From Lachnospiraceae bacterium (lineage in GTDB: Bacteria; Bacillota; Clostridia; Lachnospirales; Lachnospiraceae): a stretch of DNA of 59,859 nt. The position numbers were made by a program, and so were the translations under genes. The stretch lies in NCBI GenBank assembly GCA_017479285.1, contig JAFVCL010000026.1, forward strand, positions 1 to 59,859. Direction: 5' to 3'. Below the pieces are notes generated by a model. It saw only the letters and a program-made list of their open reading frames with translations. It had not been told where the DNA came from and did no database searches. This document shows positions 8,623 to 17,292 of this stretch, one piece after another (the stretch's first letter is position 1; every line of letters starts with the position of its first letter).

Positions 8623-9381
8623 ATGCACACAAAAAGAGTCATTCCCTGCCTTGATGTAAAAGACGGAAGGGTCGTAAAGGGAATTAATTTTGTAAATTTA
8701 AGAGATGCGGGAGATATATCCGAGGTTTCCTCCGCTTATGACAAAGCAGGAGCGGACGAGCTTGTCTTCCTCGATATAACCGCATCGAGCGATGCGCGGG
8801 ATACGCAGCTTGAGTGGGTCAGAGAGGTTGCCTCGAGAGTATTCATCCCCTTTACAGTAGGCGGAGGGATTAGGACTGTCGATGATGTGAGAGCAATCCT
8901 TCGAGAAGGCGCGGATAAGGTGGCAATTAATTCCGCGGCTATAATGAATCCGCAGATTGTCAGCGATGCTGCGAAAAAGTTCGGCTCCCAATGCGTTGTT
9001 GTAGCCATTGATGCAAAGAGAAGACCGGACGGCGAAGGCTGGACCATCTATAAAAACGGCGGAAGAGTCGATATGGGAATCGATGCGGTCGAGTGGGCCG
9101 GAGAGGTATGCAGGCTCGGCGCAGGCGAGATACTCCTTACAAGCATGGACTGTGACGGCACGAATAACGGGTACGATACGGAGCTTACAAAGGCGGTCGC
9201 CGACAGAGTTGATATCCCCGTTATCGCCTCGGGAGGAGCCGGAAAGCCCGAGCATTTTTATGATGCCATCGAGGCAGGGGCTGAAGCCGTACTCGCCGCT
9301 TCACTGTTCCACTATAAAGAGCTTGAGATTTCCGAGGTAAAGAGCTATTTAAGAAGCAGAGGAGTCAGCGTAAGACTTTAA
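8623..9381 (+). CDS. hisF: Imidazole glycerol phosphate synthase, cyclase subunit HisF
   Basis: 252 residues, the standard length for this TIM barrel. It cyclises PRFAR with ammonia from HisH to imidazole glycerol phosphate and AICAR. The two catalytic aspartates fall at the canonical Asp11 ([13 protein letters not shown]) and Asp130 (VVAIDAKR). The phosphate-binding glycines are in [10 protein letters not shown] and [21 protein letters not shown] ribosome site precedes the ATG. Confidence 0.97.
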   Translation: MHTKRVIPCLDVKDGRVVKGINFVNLRDAGDISEVSSAYDKAGADELVFLDITASSDARDTQLEWVREVASRVFIPFTVGGGIRTVDDVRAILREGADKVAINSAAIMNPQIVSDAAKKFGSQCVVVAIDAKRRPDGEGWTIYKNGGRVDMGIDAVEWAGEVCRLGAGEILLTSMDCDGTNNGYDTELTKAVADRVDIPVIASGGAGKPEHFYDAIEAGAEAVLAASLFHYKELEISEVKSYLRSRGVSVRL

Positions 9382-9419
9382 AAAAGCTTCCATGCTTTTG
9401 CTGCCTGAAAGGATTGAGT

Positions 9420-10094
9420 ATGCCCGGAATAGAAAACGATTGGCTTGAAGTATATAATGACGAATTTAAAAAGCCTTATTACAGAGAGCTGTACAGATTT
9501 ATAAAAGATGAATACGGCAGATACACGGTGTATCCTCCGTCGGATGAGATATTCAGCGCATATAAGCTTACTCCGATGAGTAAGGTAAAGGTTGTTATAA
9601 TCGGACAGGATCCGTATCACGAGCCGGGACAGGCCCACGGCTTATCCTTCTCGGTAAAGCCCGGTATCGATATACCTCCGTCCCTTGTCAATATTTATAA
9701 AGAGCTCGAGTCCGACCTTGGGTGCAGGATACCTAATAACGGATATCTTGTAAAATGGGCGGAGCAGGGTGTGCTTCTTTTAAACTCCGTGCTCACGGTA
9801 AGGGCGCACGCAGCTTTCTCACACCAGGGACACGGCTGGGAGGAATACACGGACGCGGCCATAAAGGGACTTAACAAAGTAAACAGACCCATAGTATTTA
9901 TCCTCTGGGGAAGCTCTGCGAGAAAGAAAAAGCAGATGCTTGATAATCCGGCTCATCTAATAATCGAGTCCGCCCATCCAAGCCCGCTGTCGGCATACAG
10001 AGGCTTCTTCGGAAGCAGACCCTTCAGCCGTACAAACGAGTTTCTCGTAGCCAATGGCGAAACTCCCATCGACTGGCAGATAGAGGATATTTAA
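9420..10094 (+). CDS. ung: Uracil-DNA glycosylase (family 1)
   Basis: 224 residues from the ATG at 9420. That start sits six bases after GAAAGGA, whereas the in-frame TTG at 9414 directly abuts it. The enzyme removes uracil from DNA in base-excision repair. The water-activating loop GQDPYH has catalytic Asp64 and His67, and the minor-groove loop HPSPLSAYRGFFG has catalytic His186. It lies 38 bases after hisF and may be co-transcribed, though the functions are unrelated. Confidence 0.97.
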   Translation: MPGIENDWLEVYNDEFKKPYYRELYRFIKDEYGRYTVYPPSDEIFSAYKLTPMSKVKVVIIGQDPYHEPGQAHGLSFSVKPGIDIPPSLVNIYKELESDLGCRIPNNGYLVKWAEQGVLLLNSVLTVRAHAAFSHQGHGWEEYTDAAIKGLNKVNRPIVFILWGSSARKKKQMLDNPAHLIIESAHPSPLSAYRGFFGSRPFSRTNEFLVANGETPIDWQIEDI

Positions 10095-10153
10095 AAAGAA
10101 AATTAAAGCAAGGCTATAGATAAAACAATACATACAAGAAAGGGAAGTTGAAA

Positions 10154-11134
10154 ATGAAAGCAGCAATTTTAGGTTACGGCAATCTTGGAAAGGGAATCGA
10201 AAGCGCGTTAAGACAAAACAGCGATTTTGAACTTGCGGCATTTTTCACGAGAAGAGATCCTTCCTCGTTAAAGACTATGACCGAGGGGGTTCCGGTGTAC
10301 AGCGCAGAGGATATTCCCGCACATAAGGATGAGTTTGATATTTTATTTATCTGCGGAGGAAGCGCTACCGATCTTCCCAAGCAGACTCCCGAATACGCAA
10401 AGTATTTCAATGTCATAGACAGCTTCGATACCCACGCAAGAGTACCCGAGCATTTTGAGAATGTGGATAAAGCAGCGAAGGAGAGCGGACATGTTGCGCT
10501 TATAAGCTGCGGCTGGGACCCGGGAATGTTCAGCTTAAACAGGCTCTATGCGAACTGCATTCTGCCGGAGGGAAATGATTATACCTTCTGGGGCAAGGGC
10601 GTAAGCCAGGGACACTCCGACGCAATAAGGAGGATCGAGGGAGTAAAGAATGGAAAGCAGTATACCATCCCCGTACAGTCCGCTCTTGATTCGGTAAGAG
10701 CCGGAGAAAACCCCACACTCAGTACCCGCCAGAAGCATACAAGAGAATGCTTCGTTGTAGCTGAAGAAGGGGCTGACAAGGCAAGGATCGAGCAGGAAAT
10801 CAAGACCATGCCCAATTATTTTGATGAGTATGATACCACTGTTCATTTTATCTCCGAGGAGGAGTTTTTGCGCGACCACAGCGAGATACCTCACGGCGGA
10901 TTTGTTTTCAGAACGGGCGTTACCGGATTTAACAAAGAGCACAAGCATGTTATCGAGTACAACATTAAGCTTGACTCAAATCCCGAATTTACAGCCAGTG
11001 TTATCGTAGCTTATGCAAGAGCTGTCGTAAGAATGAAGAATGAGGGACAGACCGGATGCAAGACTGTATTTGATGTTCCTCCCGCATACTTAAGCCCTCT
11101 TGACGGAGCAGAGCTCAGGGCGCATCTTCTTTGA
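10154..11134 (+). CDS. ddh: meso-Diaminopimelate D-dehydrogenase
   Basis: 326 residues, typical for the family. It makes meso-diaminopimelate in one NADPH-dependent step from tetrahydrodipicolinate, giving precursor for peptidoglycan and lysine. The N-terminal dinucleotide fold has GYGNLGKG. CGWDPGMFSLNR and GKGVSQGHSDAIRR are characteristic family motifs. The ATG at 10154 is preferred over the in-frame TTG at 10148 because AGGGAAG lies eight bases before it. lysA follows after 30 bases, so the two consecutive pathway genes probably form one transcript. Confidence 0.95.
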   Translation: MKAAILGYGNLGKGIESALRQNSDFELAAFFTRRDPSSLKTMTEGVPVYSAEDIPAHKDEFDILFICGGSATDLPKQTPEYAKYFNVIDSFDTHARVPEHFENVDKAAKESGHVALISCGWDPGMFSLNRLYANCILPEGNDYTFWGKGVSQGHSDAIRRIEGVKNGKQYTIPVQSALDSVRAGENPTLSTRQKHTRECFVVAEEGADKARIEQEIKTMPNYFDEYDTTVHFISEEEFLRDHSEIPHGGFVFRTGVTGFNKEHKHVIEYNIKLDSNPEFTASVIVAYARAVVRMKNEGQTGCKTVFDVPPAYLSPLDGAELRAHLL

Positions 11135-11164
11135 TAAATAAAGCAGCAAGGACAGGTTAAGGCA

Positions 11165-12439
11165 ATGGAAAAGAAAGCATTTATCACTAAAGAACAGGTC
11201 GAGGAAATCGTTAAAAAATTTCCCACACCCTTCCATATCTACGACGAAAAGGGGATTAGGGAAAACGCAAAGGAGCTTAAAGAGGCTTTTTCGTGGAACA
11301 AGGGATACAAGGAGTATTTCGCTGTAAAAGCTACTCCCAATCCTTTTCTTATAAACATTTTGCATGAGTACGGCTGCGGAGCCGACTGCTCCTCATACAC
11401 CGAGCTTATGTTAAGCGACGCCATCGGACTTAAAGGCGGAGACATCATGTTCTCATCCAACGATACCCCGGCCGAGGAATTTGTTTACGCAGCAAAGCTC
11501 GGAGCCACAATAAACCTTGACGATATTACCCATATAGACTTCCTTGAAAAAACCATTGGTTATATCCCCGAGACCATAAGCTGCCGTTATAATCCCGGCG
11601 GATATTTTTCAATAGCAAACAGCATAATGGATAATCCGGGTGACGCAAAATACGGATTTACCACCGAACAGCTCTTTGAGGGCTTTAAGATTTTAAAGGC
11701 AAAGGGAGCAAAAAATTTCGGTATTCACGCTTTTCTTGCGAGCAACACGGTTACGAATGATTATTATCCCGAGCTTGCAAAGCAGCTTTTCGAGCTTGCG
11801 GTAAAGCTTCGCGACGAGACCGGTGCGGACATTAAATTCATTAACCTCTCCGGAGGTATCGGTATCCCCTACAAGCCGGAGCAGGAGCCGAACGATATAA
11901 AGATAATCGGTGAGAGAGTTCATAAGGCCTTTGACGAGATACTTGTTCCTGCGGGAATGGGTGATGTGGCTATCTACACCGAGCTTGGAAGGTTTATGAT
12001 GGGACCTTACGGCCATCTTGTTACAAAGGTTATCCACGAGAAGCACATCCACAAGGAGTACATCGGAGTTGATGCCTGCGCCGCAAACCTTATGAGACCT
12101 GCGATGTACGGGGCATATCATCATATAACCGTCCTCGGAAAAGAGAACGCCCCCTGTGACAGGATTTACGATGTTACCGGATCCCTCTGCGAGAACAATG
12201 ACAAGTTTGCCATAGACAGACAGCTTCCCGAGATAGAGATCGGTGATTACATAGCGATCCATGATACAGGAGCACACGGATTTGCCATGGGCTACAATTA
12301 CAACGGCCGCCTTTGGTCCTCTGAGCTTCTTTTAAAGGAGGACGGCAGCGTGGAGCTTATAAGACGCGCCGAAGAGCCGAGGGATTACTTTGCCACATTT
12401 GACTGCTTCCCGATATATGAGAAGCTGAAGCAGAAATAA
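11165..12439 (+). CDS. lysA: Diaminopimelate decarboxylase
   Basis: 424 residues, a fold-type III PLP enzyme that converts meso-diaminopimelate to lysine. The PLP lysine is Lys55 in YFAVKATPNP. The glycine-rich phosphate loop (LSGGIGIPY) and the C-terminal barrel motif GSLCENNDKFA, with its substrate-binding cysteine, are visible. It lies directly downstream of ddh, whose product is its substrate. A shorter biosynthetic carboxynorspermidine decarboxylase is a conceivable relative but does not fit the context. Confidence 0.94.
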   Translation: MEKKAFITKEQVEEIVKKFPTPFHIYDEKGIRENAKELKEAFSWNKGYKEYFAVKATPNPFLINILHEYGCGADCSSYTELMLSDAIGLKGGDIMFSSNDTPAEEFVYAAKLGATINLDDITHIDFLEKTIGYIPETISCRYNPGGYFSIANSIMDNPGDAKYGFTTEQLFEGFKILKAKGAKNFGIHAFLASNTVTNDYYPELAKQLFELAVKLRDETGADIKFINLSGGIGIPYKPEQEPNDIKIIGERVHKAFDEILVPAGMGDVAIYTELGRFMMGPYGHLVTKVIHEKHIHKEYIGVDACAANLMRPAMYGAYHHITVLGKENAPCDRIYDVTGSLCENNDKFAIDRQLPEIEIGDYIAIHDTGAHGFAMGYNYNGRLWSSELLLKEDGSVELIRRAEEPRDYFATFDCFPIYEKLKQK

Positions 12440-12486
12440 GTTTTAGCCGTAAAAAAATGCTTAATGCAAAAGATTCGAGGTTTTAA

Positions 12487-13539
12487 ATGCGTTATCCGGA
12501 ATTTTTAAAAAAGGGTTCATCCGTTGGCTTTCCCGCACCTTCCTTCGGTGCAAATATTGAGCCCTACAGGACAAGACTTAAAAAAGCCCTGGAGCTTATC
12601 GGCTCTAAGGGCTACAGGACTGTTCCGGGGGAAAACGCGTTTAAGGGCGAAGGAGTCGGAATAAGCAATAAACCGGAGAACTGCGCCGCCGAGCTGGAAG
12701 GCATGTATCTTGATGAAAGCATCGATACGCTAATTTCCTGTGGCGGCGGAGAGCTCATGTGCGAGATACTTGAGTATATTGACTTTGAAAAGATAAGGTC
12801 CGCAAAACCGAAGCTCTATATGGGCTATTCGGACAACACAAACTTTACCTTTCTGCTTAATACGATATGCGACACAGCAGCCGTCTACGGACCCTGTGCC
12901 GGAGACTTTTGCGGCTTGGACAGTGTGGAGCATATCGACGATGCTTTCAGTCTCTTTACGGGGGAAAAGTTTGAATTTAACGCTTATCCTAAGTGGGAGA
13001 GGGAATCCCTTGTAACAGAGGAGAAACCCCTTGAGCCCTTTAATCCGATGGAAAAGAGAGTCCACGGATTGTATTATAACGGTGAGCTTATACGCGATGC
13101 GTCGGAGTCCGGGGTTTCCTTCGATTTTACCGGAAGGATAACAGGCGGCTGTATGGACTGCCTTGTTACGCTTCTCGGCACGAGATTTGACAAGGTAAGG
13201 GAATTTTGCGAAAGATATAAAAATGACGGAGTTATCTGGCTTATAGAAGCCTGTGACCTTAATGTTTTCGGGATAAGGCGGGCTATGTGGCAGATGGAGA
13301 ATGCAGGATGGTTCGACACCGTAAAGGGCTTTGTCTTCGGAAGGGCGCTTAACGGAGGAAGCATGCTTAATCTCGACTGCTTTGACGCATTTTTGGAGAT
13401 GGCAAAAAGGCACAATGTCCCAGTTATCCTTGACGCGGATTTCGGACATATAGACCCGATGTTACCGGTTCTTATGGGCTCGGTTGCAACCTTTAAGGTA
13501 AACGGGAACGAGATGAAGGTTAAATATGAACTGAAGTAG
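12487..13539 (+). CDS. LD-carboxypeptidase, peptidase family S66
   Basis: 350 residues, related to LdcA and the microcin-C-resistance protein MccF. The family cleaves L,D bonds such as meso-Dap-D-Ala in muropeptides during wall recycling. The nucleophile is expected at Ser115 in MGYSDNTNF, with downstream Glu (LIEACD) and His (DFGHIDPM) completing the Ser-Glu-His triad. No signal peptide is seen, so it is cytoplasmic. It lies 47 bases after lysA, consistent with a diaminopimelate theme. MccF-like immunity is the alternative function. Confidence 0.87.
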   Translation: MRYPEFLKKGSSVGFPAPSFGANIEPYRTRLKKALELIGSKGYRTVPGENAFKGEGVGISNKPENCAAELEGMYLDESIDTLISCGGGELMCEILEYIDFEKIRSAKPKLYMGYSDNTNFTFLLNTICDTAAVYGPCAGDFCGLDSVEHIDDAFSLFTGEKFEFNAYPKWERESLVTEEKPLEPFNPMEKRVHGLYYNGELIRDASESGVSFDFTGRITGGCMDCLVTLLGTRFDKVREFCERYKNDGVIWLIEACDLNVFGIRRAMWQMENAGWFDTVKGFVFGRALNGGSMLNLDCFDAFLEMAKRHNVPVILDADFGHIDPMLPVLMGSVATFKVNGNEMKVKYELK

Positions 13540-13542
13540 GGG

Positions 13543-13570
13543 AAGACCCGAAAAAGGTCTTTATCTTAAA
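13543..13570. terminator. Short hairpin between the S66 gene and tRNA-Leu
   Basis: AAGACC (13543-13548) and GGTCTT (13556-13561) flank a CGAAAAA loop. It lies between two convergent units. The T tract is weak on both strands, so the terminator call is tentative. Confidence 0.4.
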
Positions 13571-13583
13571 GAATTTATAAAAC

Positions 13584-13666
13584 TGCCGGTGGTGGGACTC
13601 GAACCCACACGAGGTTGCCCTCAACAGATTTTGAGTCTGCCTCGTCTACCATTCCGACACACCGGC
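13584..13666 (-). tRNA. tRNA-Leu (anticodon CAA)
   Basis: The reverse strand reads GCCGGTG...CACCGGC with discriminator A, a 7-bp acceptor stem. The anticodon stem-loop is GCAGA-CTCAAAA-TCTGT with anticodon CAA, decoding UUG. A long variable arm, as expected for class II tRNA-Leu, and the T-loop GGTTCGAGTCC are present. The 3' CCA is not encoded. It is one of only two minus-strand genes in the window. Confidence 0.95.
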
Positions 13667-13679
13667 GAACGACTTATTG

Positions 13680-13708
13680 ATAATAACATATAAGTTTTAT
13701 TTTTACAA
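13680..13708 (-). promoter_or_regulatory. Promoter of tRNA-Leu
   Basis: On the minus strand TTGTAA (13703-13708), a 17-base spacer and TATTAT (13680-13685), 13 bases before the tRNA 5' end. This is ideal spacing for a tRNA gene. Confidence 0.75.
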
Positions 13709-13723
13709 GCAGATTTCTATCAG

Positions 13724-14044
13724 ATGGAATGCAGAGAATTTGAAAAGAAAATTCCACAATATCTGAAGGGAACCCTTGATTACGAAACCATGGAAGCCTT
13801 TCAGGAGCATATGAACGTATGCGCTGCGTGCAAGGAGGAACTGAGCATACAGTTCCTTGTGCAGGAGGGTATGAAGCATCTTGAGAACGGTGACAGCTTT
13901 GACCTGGATGCGGAGTTTAAGAACCGCCTCGAATCCAGCAGACGGACTTTCAGAAGAAAGGGCGCGCTGATGGAGATGGGGGAGTGGACCGTTATTTTGA
14001 TACTTTTCCTGCTCGGAGCCGCAGCAATAATTATTTTTGGGTGA
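13724..14044 (+). CDS. Anti-sigma-factor-like zinc-finger membrane protein
   Basis: 106 residues. The N-terminal zf-HC2 type motif uses Cys3, His29, Cys33 and Cys36 (HMNVCAAC), the ZAS pattern found in anti-sigma factors such as RsiW. A short linker follows and one membrane helix sits at the extreme C-terminus (about 87-105), with only one or two residues beyond it. There is no extracytoplasmic sensor domain and no sigma-factor gene beside it. polA starts eight bases after its stop. It could be an orphan anti-sigma factor or a small membrane regulator. No clear Shine-Dalgarno precedes the ATG. Confidence 0.75.
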   Translation: MECREFEKKIPQYLKGTLDYETMEAFQEHMNVCAACKEELSIQFLVQEGMKHLENGDSFDLDAEFKNRLESSRRTFRRKGALMEMGEWTVILILFLLGAAAIIIFG

Positions 14045-14052
14045 GGAAGATT

Positions 14053-16698
14053 ATGAGCGAAAAGCTTGTTTTGATAGATGGACACAGTATAGCGCACCGG
14101 GCATTCTACGGTGTGCCGGATCTTACAAATTCCAAGGGTTTTCACACTAACGCAATTTACGGTTTTTTAAATATACTTTTCAGGATACTTGACGAGGAGA
14201 ATCCTGACTATCTTGTTGTGACCTTTGACGAGCACGCCCCTACATTCAGACACGAGATGTTTAAGGAGTACAAGGGCACAAGAAAGCCCATGCCGGAGGA
14301 GCTGCGTGAGCAGATTCCGGTCCTTCGCGAGCTTCTTGAGGCGATGAAGATAACCGTGATCTCAAGGCCCGGTCTCGAGGCGGATGACCTTATGGGAACC
14401 CTTGCGAAGAAAGCGCAGGCCGCGGGGATGGAGGTATCCCTTGTATCCGGAGACAGGGATTTACTGCAGATTTCGGATGAGCATATACTTATCCGTATTC
14501 CCAAGACCAATTACGGAAAAACCACGATAGAGGATTATAAGCCGGATGATGTAGAGGCTAAATATCAGGTTACTCCCGCTCAGTTTATCGAGCTTAAGGC
14601 ACTTATGGGAGATACGGCGGACAATATTCCGGGAGTCCCCAAAATCGGCGAAAAGACCGCGACGGAGCTTATGGTAACATACGGCTCGATAGACGGGATA
14701 TATGAGCACCTTGAAGACATCGGCAAGAAGAGCGTAAGGGAGACCCTTGCCGCGAATAAAGACCTGGCAGACCTTTCCCTTAAGCTTGCCACGATAAAAA
14801 CCGATTGTGATGTTGAACTTGATAAGGAGAGCTCAAAGGCGGAGGGATTCTTTACTCCTGAGGCTTATGAGATGATGAAACAGCTTGAATTTAAAAAGCT
14901 TCTTGATAAATTCTCAAAGGATGTTGTCAGCGAAAAAACGGAGGTAAGCAAACTTACCACCGAAGAGTGTGACAGCGCGGAAAGCTTTGCCGGAATTCTT
15001 GAGAAGGCGGCATGTTCCGATTTCGGTCTTTGGATTCTTGCGGAGGAGGGAAACATTTACGGAGCCTGCGTATGCGTAAGGGAGGAGGATTACAGGGCTT
15101 ACTATTACAATGCCTATATGGACGGTGGAAAGCTTCCGGAAATCATTAAAGAAAAGACGAAAAACATATCCGGCAGGCTCTATACCATCGACCTTAAAAA
15201 GCAATTTGACTTTATGGATACGGATAATACGGAAAAGTATTTCGATACCGTAATCGGTGCGTATCTTTTAAATCCGCTTAAAAACGATTATGACCTTACC
15301 TCCGTGGCAAACGAATATCTCGGGCTCTCCATAGCCGGCAGAAGGGAACGCTTCGGAAAGTCGGATTTGGCAGGAGTCATGATGACTGACCCGGCACAGG
15401 CAAAGAGCTTTTGCGCGGATAATGCCTTTATCGCACTGGCCGCCGGAAAGCAGATTTCCGAAAGGCTGAAGGATTCGGGAATGGACGGTATTTTCAGCAA
15501 TATAGAGATGCCGCTTACCGCAGTCCTCTACAATATGGAGCAGGAGGGCATCCTTGTACGGAGGGATGAGCTTGCAAGGTTTTCGGATGAGCTTGCGGTA
15601 AGGATAAACGAGCTTGAAAAAACCATCCGGGAAAAATCCGGAGAGGATTTTAATATAAATTCCCCGAAACAGCTGGGTGAGATTTTGTTTGAAAAGATGG
15701 GGATACCCGGTGGAAAGAAGACCAAGACAGGTTATTCCACCGCCGCGGATGTCCTTGAAAAGCTTGCTCCGGATTATCCCTTTGTGGCGGATATCCTTGA
15801 ATACAGAGCGCTTACAAAGCTTAAGAGCACCTATGCGGACGGACTCGCAGGGTATATCGCGGGGGACGGGCGTATACACACAAGCTTTAACCAGACCATA
15901 ACCGCAACCGGAAGGATTAGCTCCACTGACCCGAACCTCCAGAACATTCCCATAAGGACAGAGCTGGGAAGCAAGCTGCGGGGAGTTTTCGTGCCTAAGG
16001 AGGGCTGCGTATTTATCGACGCGGACTACTCCCAGATAGAGCTCAGGGTACTTGCTTCCCTGTCCGGAGACAAGGAACTTATCGAGGCTTACAAGGAGGA
16101 TAAGGACATTCACAGGATAACCGCGTCGAAGGTATTCGGTGTCCCCTTTGAGGAGGTTACGGACCAGATGCGGAGAAATGCCAAGGCAGTTAATTTCGGT
16201 ATCGTTTACGGAATCAGCTCCTTCGGATTAAGCCAGGATCTTTCCATCGGACAAAAGGAGGCAAAGGGATATATCGAGCAGTATTTTAAGACCTATCCCC
16301 AGATAAAGGAATACCTCGACAGACTCGTTACGGACGCAAAGGAGAAGGGATATTCGGTTACTGCCTTCGGAAGAAGAAGACCGATACCCGAGCTTAAGTC
16401 CTCAAACTTCATGCAGAGGCAGTTCGGCGAGAGAGTCGCCATGAATGCCCCGATACAGGGAACTGCTGCTGATATTATGAAGATCGCGATGCTTAAGACT
16501 GCATCGGCGCTTAAAGAAAATAATCTAAAGTCAAGACTTATTCTGCAGGTTCACGACGAGCTTCTTGTGGAGGCTTACGAGGATGAGAAGGACAGGGTAT
16601 GTGAGCTTTTGAGGGATGCTATGATGAATGCCGCTGACATGGCAGTTAAGCTTGAGGTTGGACTTGGAACCGGAAGGAATTGGTTAGAGGCGCATTAA
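14053..16698 (+). CDS. polA: DNA polymerase I
   Basis: 881 residues from the ATG at 14053 (GAGGAAG upstream). The enzyme fills gaps and removes RNA primers during replication and repair. An N-terminal 5'-3' exonuclease domain (1-290; DGHSIAHRAF, PGLEADDLMGT, DTADNIPGVPKIGEKTA), a degenerate 3'-5' exonuclease domain (about 310-480) and a family A polymerase domain with motif A DADYSQIELR, motif B RRNAKAVNFGIVYG and motif C QVHDELLVE are visible. The proofreading DxE residues are absent from the middle domain, as in Bacillus PolA, so it probably lacks proofreading. coaE follows after three bases, a common Bacillota neighbour. Confidence 0.97.
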   Translation: MSEKLVLIDGHSIAHRAFYGVPDLTNSKGFHTNAIYGFLNILFRILDEENPDYLVVTFDEHAPTFRHEMFKEYKGTRKPMPEELREQIPVLRELLEAMKITVISRPGLEADDLMGTLAKKAQAAGMEVSLVSGDRDLLQISDEHILIRIPKTNYGKTTIEDYKPDDVEAKYQVTPAQFIELKALMGDTADNIPGVPKIGEKTATELMVTYGSIDGIYEHLEDIGKKSVRETLAANKDLADLSLKLATIKTDCDVELDKESSKAEGFFTPEAYEMMKQLEFKKLLDKFSKDVVSEKTEVSKLTTEECDSAESFAGILEKAACSDFGLWILAEEGNIYGACVCVREEDYRAYYYNAYMDGGKLPEIIKEKTKNISGRLYTIDLKKQFDFMDTDNTEKYFDTVIGAYLLNPLKNDYDLTSVANEYLGLSIAGRRERFGKSDLAGVMMTDPAQAKSFCADNAFIALAAGKQISERLKDSGMDGIFSNIEMPLTAVLYNMEQEGILVRRDELARFSDELAVRINELEKTIREKSGEDFNINSPKQLGEILFEKMGIPGGKKTKTGYSTAADVLEKLAPDYPFVADILEYRALTKLKSTYADGLAGYIAGDGRIHTSFNQTITATGRISSTDPNLQNIPIRTELGSKLRGVFVPKEGCVFIDADYSQIELRVLASLSGDKELIEAYKEDKDIHRITASKVFGVPFEEVTDQMRRNAKAVNFGIVYGISSFGLSQDLSIGQKEAKGYIEQYFKTYPQIKEYLDRLVTDAKEKGYSVTAFGRRRPIPELKSSNFMQRQFGERVAMNAPIQGTAADIMKIAMLKTASALKENNLKSRLILQVHDELLVEAYEDEKDRVCELLRDAMMNAADMAVKLEVGLGTGRNWLEAH

Positions 16699-16701
16699 AC
16701 T

Positions 16702-17292
16702 ATGAAATTTATCGGTATTACAGGTGGTGTGGGAGCCGGAAAAAGCGAGCTTATAAAATATATCGGAAAGCATTATAAATGCAGGATATATCTTGCCGAC
16801 GAGGTGGCACATGAGGTAAGAAAGCCGGGGACGGATTGCTATAAGGAATTGTGCGGTCTTCTCGGAGAAGATGTTGTTGCCGACAAAAAGCGGATGGCAG
16901 CAAAGGTTTTTGCGGATGAAAAGCTTCTCGAAAAGGTAAACGCCATTGTTCATCCGGCTGTGGAAAAATATCTCCTGAAGGCTTATCGGGAAGCCGCGGA
17001 AGACGGGGAGACGGAGCTTTTCTTTGTGGAGGCGGCTCTGCTTATTGAAGCGGGTTACAAGAAAATAGCCGACGAGCTTTGGTATGTCTATGCCAATAAC
17101 GAGGTAAGGATAAAGCGGCTTATGGACAGCCGGGGTTATTCGAGGGAGAAGGCGGTATCCATAATGGATTCGCAGCTTTCGGATAAGGAATTCAGGGAAA
17201 ATTGTGATTTTGTAATAGATAACAGTGGCTCTCTTGAGAATGCTACGGAAAGCATCAGGAGAAGACTGGAGGGATATACATGGCTAATGTAA
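16702..17292 (+). CDS. coaE: Dephospho-CoA kinase
   Basis: 196 residues, normal length. It catalyses the last step of coenzyme A synthesis, ATP-dependent 3'-phosphorylation of dephospho-CoA. The P-loop GGVGAGKS (9-16), the substrate motif LADEVAHE and the HPAVEKYLL and FFVEAALLIEAG segments are visible. It overlaps the following FtsA-like gene by 13 bases, implying translational coupling in a polA-coaE-ftsA-like operon. Confidence 0.95.
   Translation: MKFIGITGGVGAGKSELIKYIGKHYKCRIYLADEVAHEVRKPGTDCYKELCGLLGEDVVADKKRMAAKVFADEKLLEKVNAIVHPAVEKYLLKAYREAAEDGETELFFVEAALLIEAGYKKIADELWYVYANNEVRIKRLMDSRGYSREKAVSIMDSQLSDKEFRENCDFVIDNSGSLENATESIRRRLEGYTWLM

Noticed and set aside
15268-16113. A 281-codon minus-strand open frame inside polA.
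   Set aside because: Lies wholly within the polymerase domain of PolA and has no recognisable domain or start signal.
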